From assembly GCA_938003725.1 (NCBI GenBank), contig CALKXX010000135.1, forward strand, positions 1 to 11,474: a DNA stretch of 11,474 bases. The letters are read 5' to 3'. The position numbers and the translations under genes were made by a program. Below, piece after piece: positions 6,891-11,474 of this stretch. The notes below the pieces were generated by a model. That model was given only the letters and a program-made list of their open reading frames with translations. It was not told the DNA's origin and did not search any database. The stretch's first letter is position 1, and each line of letters begins with the position of its first letter. Origin of the DNA: an uncultured Sphingomonadaceae bacterium. GTDB taxonomy: Bacteria > Pseudomonadota > Alphaproteobacteria > Sphingomonadales > Sphingomonadaceae.

Positions 6891-7757
6891 TCAGTTGCAG
6901 TTGGCGTCGCGGCGACCGCGGAACAAATAATCCGACAAACGGCCAGCCGCTTCTGCTGGATAAACTTCCGAAAACTCATCATACACGCGGCACGCATCCG
7001 GGTTTTTGTCCAAGCGGATCAGGGCAGTGCCCAGGTAGATCAGGCTATCGGGAGCACGCTCTCCGCGCGGCAATTGTTTATAGCTTTCGTGCAGCGCCAC
7101 AGCGGCCTTTGCTGGCTTCCCGTCATCCAGATAGGCACGGCCCAACAAGTTTCTGGCAAAACTCGCACGCCGATGGGATGGATGGTCGTCGACCACTTTT
7201 TGAAGTTGTACCTGCGCTTCGGGGAAATATTTCGCATCCCAAAGGCGGAACCCGTAAACATAAGCATCCTCTCCGGCATCGCCGGTATCTGGCATAACGA
7301 TGGCGGAGACGCCTTCAACTCTTGCGGGGTCAGGCTGTTCTTCTGTGCTATTGCCCGACGTGTTTTCTTGCGCTTCTGTGCCGCCCGAAGATGTTGCTAT
7401 TGGTGCGGTGGGTGTTGAAGTCGCATTTGCGGCCATCTGATCTTCGAGTTTTTTCAATCGAAAGCCGTTTTCTTCCACCTGACCGGTCAGGGAGGCCAAG
7501 CTGCGCTCCAGTGCATCAACACGAGAAATAAGATCACTTACCGCCGAGGTGGTTGTTGAAGCGCCTGTCGCAGTTTTGGCTTCCGGTGAAATTTCCGGCT
7601 CAAATAGGCGTGAGCTATTTGGAAATACCTTTCGTTGGACGGCTCTCATTTCTTTTTCAAGTCGTTCAACTCTGTTATCAACGCCAGAATTTTGGGCGCT
7701 TACCGGTGTTGCAACGAGCAAACTTACTGACAATAATGAAAAAAATACGCGCTTCAT
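6891..7757 (-). CDS. cpoB: Periplasmic CpoB/YbgF-type Tol-Pal associated protein
   Basis: The 288-residue protein starts with a Sec signal (MKRVFFSLLSVSLLVATPVS, cleavage probably after Ala21). Two coiled-coil segments follow, about 27-45 (VERLEKEMRAVQRKVF) and 73-110 (LISRVDALERSLASLTGQVE), then a Thr/Ser/Gly-rich linker (about 110-160), and a C-terminal TPR domain from about 162, with repeats around YGFRLWDAKYFPEAQVQLQK, ASFARNLLGRAYLDDGKPAK and SLIYLGTALIRLDKNPDA. Coiled coil plus TPR is the CpoB layout; CpoB links Tol-Pal envelope constriction with peptidoglycan synthesis at division. The tol-pal genes that often precede it are not here; a rodZ-like gene stands instead. The frame extends to ATG 7772, but GGAG seven bases before ATG 7757 and the signal peptide beginning there favour the shorter form. 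The product ends in Cys-Asn (NCN). The name rests on architecture and position before tilS. Confidence 0.85.
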   Translation of the reverse strand: MKRVFFSLLSVSLLVATPVSAQNSGVDNRVERLEKEMRAVQRKVFPNSSRLFEPEISPEAKTATGASTTTSAVSDLISRVDALERSLASLTGQVEENGFRLKKLEDQMAANATSTPTAPIATSSGGTEAQENTSGNSTEEQPDPARVEGVSAIVMPDTGDAGEDAYVYGFRLWDAKYFPEAQVQLQKVVDDHPSHRRASFARNLLGRAYLDDGKPAKAAVALHESYKQLPRGERAPDSLIYLGTALIRLDKNPDACRVYDEFSEVYPAEAAGRLSDYLFRGRRDANCN

Positions 7758-7764
7758 ATCAAGT

Positions 7765-7768
7765 CTCC
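7765..7768 (-). promoter_or_regulatory. Ribosome binding site that selects the cpoB start
   Basis: GGAG (minus strand) sits seven bases before ATG 7757, normal spacing, and lies inside the alternative longer frame from ATG 7772. It supports the start at MKRVFF. Confidence 0.65.
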
Positions 7769-7787
7769 ACATAACCGACCTTCATTA

Positions 7788-7799
7788 ACCATATATGGT
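7788..7799. repeat. Perfect 12-bp palindrome upstream of cpoB
   Basis: ACCATATATGGT is self-complementary over all 12 bases and lies about 31 bp before the cpoB start, in the 103-bp gap after the rodZ-like gene. Symmetry and position suit a dimeric repressor or activator site, or a small RNA hairpin; AT-rich sequence also gives such palindromes by chance. No promoter pair is clear around it. Confidence 0.5.
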
Positions 7800-7860
7800 A
7801 CTGAAAAGTAAATAGAATTACGGTTATCAAAAACCACTACCACATAGGGTCCCGGATGGA

Positions 7861-8712
7861 TCAGTTATTTACCGTCTGTCCCGGTTCGTCAACATTTGCT
7901 GGTTCTTCCGCATCCGTCCGCGCAAGCAGCGCTTCGGCGCTAATCCCGACATCGCTAATTGTCCGTTCCGCTGTTCCCAAGTCGGGTACAGCCTGACCAT
8001 CAATGGTCACGGCCAATGCATCGGGCCGGCCGGTCAGGATTTGGGGGCCTTCGGCATCTGCGGGAACGGTATATTGTTCACCCTGCGCCATTTCTTTTTC
8101 AAACAGGCGGTCTCCTGCTTGATCATATATTTTGAGCCACACATTCTCACGCGCTGTCAGCATGACGGTTCCGGATGAGGATGGTGTGGGTGCTGAATTT
8201 TCTGTGGCGAGGCTCTGGCCATCTTGATTATCCCTAACTTCGCCCGCGACTTGCGTTTCCGGTTCCGTTGGATCAATCCCGGATGGGGAAAAAAACAATG
8301 TACGCCAAACGAGATATCCCACCAAAACAACCGCGCCAATCCCTAAGGCTGTTAATGCAAGCGCCTTTGGCGGAATGCTTGTCGGGTTTGCGGGGGAGTA
8401 ACCGCTGGTCTCTGGTTGATAGGCGCCATGGCCTTGTTCATCCATTTCCTCACGCAGCTGGCTGCCGATTGCTGCATCGCTAAGCCCGACCGCCCGTGCA
8501 TAGGATTTTGCAAAGCCAATTGCATAGGTTCTGCCCGGTAATGCCCCGAAATCCCCGGCTTCAATCGATGATAGATGGCGTTGAGGTATGCGTGTTGTCT
8601 TCGCGATGGCTTCCAGGTCCAGATCTTTTTGTTCACGCGCATGGCGAAGGGTTTCACCTACGCTATGCAAGTTCAATTCGGTAGATTCCTGTTCTAGCTC
8701 TTCTTCGGCCAT
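7861..8712 (-). CDS. RodZ-like membrane protein with HTH and DUF4115 domains
   Basis: This 283-residue protein has an N-terminal Cro/C1-type helix-turn-helix of the RodZ kind (about 16-85: SVGETLRHAREQKDLDLEAI, TRIPQRHLSSIEAGDF, LPGRTYAIGFAKSYARAVGL), a charged linker, one transmembrane helix (about 117-139, ALALTALGIGAVVLVGYLVW) and a periplasmic C-terminal beta-rich domain (about 184-255) with VWLKIYDQAGDRLFEKEM and GRPDALAVTIDGQAV, typical of DUF4115. In model bacteria RodZ binds MreB through the HTH domain and holds the elongation machinery at the membrane. Its position here does not prove that role, so no symbol is given. The start at ATG 8712 is well supported by AGGAG at 8719-8723, six bases upstream. 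It lies 155 bp after ptsP and 103 bp before cpoB on the same strand, so these may form a loose envelope operon. Confidence 0.9.
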   Translation of the reverse strand: MAEEELEQESTELNLHSVGETLRHAREQKDLDLEAIAKTTRIPQRHLSSIEAGDFGALPGRTYAIGFAKSYARAVGLSDAAIGSQLREEMDEQGHGAYQPETSGYSPANPTSIPPKALALTALGIGAVVLVGYLVWRTLFFSPSGIDPTEPETQVAGEVRDNQDGQSLATENSAPTPSSSGTVMLTARENVWLKIYDQAGDRLFEKEMAQGEQYTVPADAEGPQILTGRPDALAVTIDGQAVPDLGTAERTISDVGISAEALLARTDAEEPANVDEPGQTVNN

Positions 8713-8771
8713 GCTACTCTCCTACGGCCGGTTCGCGGTGCGACCCCGTTCCCCTCACCCAACTACCAACA

Positions 8772-8800
8772 GAAAAGCCATCGCGGCAACAGAATGTCAA
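8772..8800 (-). promoter_or_regulatory. Possible promoter for the rodZ-like gene
   Basis: TTGACA on the minus strand (8795-8800), a 17-bp spacer and CTTTTC (8772-8777) lie about 60 bp before the start codon. The -35 is perfect, the -10 poor. Confidence 0.4.
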
Positions 8801-8822
8801 TGATTATTGGCGTGGCAGACAA

Positions 8823-8848
8823 GTAAAACTGCGGTCATCGGTAAAACT
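8823..8848. repeat. 8-bp direct repeat in the ptsP-rodZ gap
   Basis: GTAAAACT occurs at 8823-8830 and 8841-8848, 18 bp apart, between the ptsP stop and the proposed promoter of the rodZ-like gene. Short and possibly chance. I see no intrinsic terminator for ptsP in this 155-bp gap. Confidence 0.3.
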
Positions 8849-8867
8849 TGCCTTGCCAGAGAGGAAA

Positions 8868-11147
8868 TCAGCCTATTTCCACACCATTCTCGTCCGCCCA
8901 AATGTTCAATGCATCTCGGGGGTTTGAAGGTTCCGACAAAATCTTGGCCATTGCTTTAGATGCATCGCGAAGATCAAGAGATCGGATCATCGCCTTGATT
9001 GGTCCGACCGAAGCCGGTGTGATCGAAAGCCGCTTTATGCCGAGCGCCAGCAGCGCCATAGCCTCCAGCGGCCGACCACCCATTTCTCCGCAAACGCCCA
9101 GTTCAATATCCAGTTCATCGGCCTGTTTTGCCAGCCGGTTCAGGAAACGCAGGATAGCTGGGCTGAGCCAATCGAAGCGTTCCGCCAACTTTGGGTTGCT
9201 GCGATCGGCGGCAAACAGAAACTGGGTCAGATCATTTGTGCCGATAGACAAAAAGTCGATGCGCGGCGCCATAAGGTCCAGGCATTCTGCTAAAGCTGGA
9301 ACCTCCAACATGGCGCCATAGCGGATCGAAAGTGGCAATTGCTTTTTTCGTTGCCGAAGAAAATCGAGCTGTTTTTCAAATACTGCCTTTGCTTCATCAA
9401 ACTCCCAAGGTTCTGCGATCATGGGAAACATGATGTTGAGCCTTTTACCGCCGGCAGCTTCGATCAGGGCGCGCGCCTGCACCTTCATCAGAGCATCGCG
9501 TTCCAGCCCCACGCGCAGTGCGCGCCAGCCCATTGCCGGGTTTTCCTCTTTCATGTCGCTGGCCTGAAAATAGGGCAGGGGCTTGTCGCCGCCTATGTCG
9601 ACGGTTCGGAACACAACTGGCTTGTCGCCGGCTGCGTCCAGCACATCGCGATATAAACGAAGCTGCCCGGACCGGCTGGGCATGGCAGCAGCGACCAGAA
9701 ACTGGAACTCGGTTCGGAATAATCCAATGCCGTCGGCACCCGTCAGTTTCAGCATGGACACATCGTCGCGTAATCCGGCATTGATATTCAACGCGATGCG
9801 TGTGCCATCTTTGGTGATCGGCTCTTTGTCCCGCAGATCGGTATAGGCGGCGCGCTTTTTCTGGCTCAGTTCGACCTGTGCCTCAAACGCCTGTTCCATT
9901 GTCGAATTGGGCCGAACAAAAAGTGCATTGTCATCCACGTTCAACAACAGATGGTCATTTTCCCGCACGGTCTGACGGATATTTTTGACCTGACCCAGAA
10001 TGGGTATGGCCATGGCGCGGGCGATGATTGTGACATGCGCGGTCAGTGATCCTTCTTCCAGGACAACGCCTTTTAAGCGCCGCCGGTCATATTCAAGCAA
10101 CTCCGCTGGTCCCAGGTTACGGGCGACAAGAATGGTGTCCTGACGCAGGCCCATGGTTGCCGCCGTGCCCATCTGTCCAGAGACGATGCGCAACAACCGG
10201 TTTGCCAGATCCTCCAGATCGTGCATCCGTTCTGCTAGCAATGGATCATCAATTTGGCGCATGCGCATGCGGGTATGCTGTTGCACACGTTCAATTGCAG
10301 CTTCGGCGGTTAGGCCGCTATCGATCGCTTCGTTAATGCGCCGGCTCCAGCCTTCATCATAGGCGAACATTTTATAGGTTTCGAGTACCTCTTCATGCTC
10401 TCCGCCAACGCCAAATTCCGCCTGGGTGGTCATCTGGTCGATCTGTGCGCGCATCTTGTCAAAGGCCGAATAGACCCGGTGACGCTCTGCCTCGGTATCT
10501 TCAGCGACCGTATGTTCAATCTTTACGCGTGGTTGATGGAAAACGGCATGACCGCTGGCTTTCCCTTTGACCAGTTGCAATCCGGTTAGGCGGCCAGCGC
10601 CGTCATCCTGTACTTCCGGTGCATCGGCCGAATGCTCATCGATCAGCTCAGCGTTGGAGATGAGTTCGGACAGCACCATAGCAGCGGTCTGAAACGCCTC
10701 GATCTCTTCTTCATCATAGCGCCGCGGTTCGATATGCTGAGCGCACAGCACACCAACAGCTTGTTTGTTGCGAATAATGGGTACACCGGCGAAGCTATGA
10801 AATTTCTCTTCCCCGGTTTCGGGGCGATATTGAAAGTCGGGGTGGCTGGCCGCTTCGTCCAGGTTCAGCGTCTCCACATTTTTCGCAATATAGCCGGTCA
10901 GGCCTTCGCCAAATGCAAGTTTGGTGACGTGAACCGCCTCTTGATTCAAGCCGCGCGTGGCGAATAATTCTAGCACGCCCTCGCGGCGAAGATAAATCGA
11001 GCAAACCTCGCTACTTACGGCTTCCCCAATGGTTTCCACCACCTGGTTGAGCTTTGCCTGCGCATTACCGGCGGATGCCATAGTCTCGCGCAACCCGGTC
11101 AGAATATTACGTGCCGTAACCGGCGCAGAGATCGGGGGGATGGACAT
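8868..11147 (-). CDS. ptsP: PEP-protein phosphotransferase of the nitrogen PTS (EI-Ntr), GAF-containing
   Basis: The 759-residue protein has the EI-Ntr layout: an N-terminal GAF sensor domain (about 20-165, with SSEVCSIYLRREG and HSFAGVPIIR), the EI N-terminal domain (about 190-315), the phosphohistidine swivel domain with the active His371 in GSLTAHVTIIARAMAIP, and the PEP-binding TIM barrel (about 440-740) with GLFRTEF (Arg478, Glu480), GTNDLTQ (637-643) and GVCGEMGG, whose Cys686 is the usual catalytic acid. It takes phosphate from PEP and passes it to NPr (HPr-like), then to EIIA-Ntr; the GAF domain of related proteins senses glutamine. The pathway regulates metabolism and other processes rather than sugar import. 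NPr and EIIA-Ntr are not in this window. Start ATG 11147 gives the usual N terminus, but no good Shine-Dalgarno is seen. The gene is divergent from the lipoprotein at the right edge and is upstream of the rodZ-like gene. It is intact, with all key residues present. Confidence 0.97.
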   Translation of the reverse strand: MSIPPISAPVTARNILTGLRETMASAGNAQAKLNQVVETIGEAVSSEVCSIYLRREGVLELFATRGLNQEAVHVTKLAFGEGLTGYIAKNVETLNLDEAASHPDFQYRPETGEEKFHSFAGVPIIRNKQAVGVLCAQHIEPRRYDEEEIEAFQTAAMVLSELISNAELIDEHSADAPEVQDDGAGRLTGLQLVKGKASGHAVFHQPRVKIEHTVAEDTEAERHRVYSAFDKMRAQIDQMTTQAEFGVGGEHEEVLETYKMFAYDEGWSRRINEAIDSGLTAEAAIERVQQHTRMRMRQIDDPLLAERMHDLEDLANRLLRIVSGQMGTAATMGLRQDTILVARNLGPAELLEYDRRRLKGVVLEEGSLTAHVTIIARAMAIPILGQVKNIRQTVRENDHLLLNVDDNALFVRPNSTMEQAFEAQVELSQKKRAAYTDLRDKEPITKDGTRIALNINAGLRDDVSMLKLTGADGIGLFRTEFQFLVAAAMPSRSGQLRLYRDVLDAAGDKPVVFRTVDIGGDKPLPYFQASDMKEENPAMGWRALRVGLERDALMKVQARALIEAAGGKRLNIMFPMIAEPWEFDEAKAVFEKQLDFLRQRKKQLPLSIRYGAMLEVPALAECLDLMAPRIDFLSIGTNDLTQFLFAADRSNPKLAERFDWLSPAILRFLNRLAKQADELDIELGVCGEMGGRPLEAMALLALGIKRLSITPASVGPIKAMIRSLDLRDASKAMAKILSEPSNPRDALNIWADENGVEIG

Positions 11148-11194
11148 AATATACAGCTAGCAGATTATTGTCGTTCGCGCGACGGCGATTTTAC

Positions 11195-11222
11195 TTTATA
11201 CTAGCGAAGTTAAAGTTGGAAA
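11195..11222 (-). promoter_or_regulatory. Possible ptsP promoter
   Basis: On the minus strand TTTCCA (11217-11222), 16 bp and TATAAA (11195-11200) lie about 48 bp before the ptsP ATG. The -35 is weak. TATACT on the plus strand overlaps the same bases (11197-11202), but has no -35 partner. The 229-bp gap 11148-11376 otherwise shows nothing I can name. Confidence 0.3.
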
Positions 11223-11365
11223 AGCGACTATCCGCTATGGCCCCAAAATCTATACGGTCACCGTTTGATAATATCGGCTATGCTGCGTTACTAACTTGAC
11301 TCGATATGGGATATTGCTGCCCTATGTAGAAGGAATAGGGTAGGGATAAATTCCCAGCCCATATC

Positions 11366-11370
11366 AGGGG
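11366..11370 (+). promoter_or_regulatory. Ribosome binding site supporting the TTG start
   Basis: AGGGG at 11366-11370, continuing into GAAGG, precedes TTG 11377 by six bases. The alternative ATG 11413 has no purine-rich site before it. Confidence 0.5.
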
Positions 11371-11376
11371 GAAGGT

Positions 11377-11474
11377 TTGCGGCGTATAGCGACCAATAGA
11401 TACCAACGGCACATGGCTGCGGCCATTGCCGTGCTGATCGCGCTGATACCCCTATCCGCCTGCACAGCACCCTC
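11377..11474 (+). CDS. Start of a lipoprotein gene, cut by the right edge
   Basis: Only about 32 codons are visible. From TTG 11377 the peptide is (M)RRIATNRYQRHMAAAIAV, then a hydrophobic stretch and LSAC, a good lipobox with the Cys at residue 29, so the product should be exported and lipid-anchored. The TTG is preferred because it supplies the positively charged n-region (RR, R, RH) that a signal peptide needs and follows a purine-rich ribosome site. From ATG 11413 (MAAAIAV...) the signal would have no positive charge. In-frame upstream stop TAA at 11347-11349 limits the frame. The function of the mature protein cannot be seen. It is divergent from ptsP, so the two share the 229-bp intergenic region. 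Confidence 0.6.
   Translation, partial: MRRIATNRYQRHMAAAIAVLIALIPLSACTAP

Noticed and set aside
6821..7418. Plus-strand open frames of 158 and 191 codons opposite cpoB and the tilS start
   Set aside because: Antisense to well-supported genes, with no domain, signal or ribosome site; composition is that of an antisense frame.
1..11474. Search for mobile elements, CRISPR repeats, toxin-antitoxin pairs, phage-defence genes, tRNA or rRNA
   Set aside because: No transposase or integrase motifs, no regularly spaced repeats, no cloverleaf-like sequences and no small paired genes were seen; the content is core-genome housekeeping.

Overview
The window looks like ordinary chromosome of an alphaproteobacterium. 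The run cpoB(ybgF)-tilS-ftsH is a known alphaproteobacterial gene order, and the RodZ-like HTH protein, GAF-containing PtsP (EI-Ntr) and short omega subunit agree with that. The style of these proteins and the moderate GC (near balanced by eye) suggest Sphingomonadales, perhaps a marine lineage; the genus is inference only. I see no rRNA, tRNA, CRISPR array, insertion sequence, phage gene or integration scar.

Layout. The right and central part (about 3340-11147) is a leftward run on the minus strand: ptsP, a rodZ-like gene, cpoB, tilS, ftsH, then a strong intrinsic terminator, a small secreted protein and, further left, a fatty-acid-hydroxylase/sterol-desaturase family membrane protein (2479-3297). 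rpoZ (2110-2457) is on the plus strand and runs tail to tail into the desaturase gene. Left of rpoZ, divergent from it, is a phospholipase D/cardiolipin-synthase-like gene (stop at 748), followed on the same strand by a serine beta-lactamase-like lipoprotein cut by the left edge. At the right edge, divergent from ptsP, a lipoprotein gene begins on the plus strand, probably from a TTG codon, and is cut after about 32 codons.

How the genes relate. Most products concern envelope and regulatory housekeeping: PtsP feeds phosphate from PEP into the nitrogen-related PTS, RodZ-like protein links cell shape to the cytoskeleton, CpoB is a periplasmic Tol-Pal/peptidoglycan coordinator, FtsH degrades membrane and regulatory proteins, and the PLD-like and hydroxylase-like enzymes probably act on lipids. 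TilS (tRNA-Ile2 lysidine synthase) and omega serve translation and transcription. tilS starts 7 bp after the cpoB stop and is probably co-transcribed with it; ftsH has a 171-bp leader of its own with promoter-like elements.

No clearly novel multi-gene system was found. The most unusual local structure is at 3709-3747, where the terminator after ftsH ends directly at the start codon of the next gene and its hairpin contains that gene's only good Shine-Dalgarno sequence. Other points worth checking are the PLD start codon against the rpoZ promoter, a TTG-started lipoprotein, a 12-bp perfect palindrome upstream of cpoB, and short direct repeats in two intergenic gaps.
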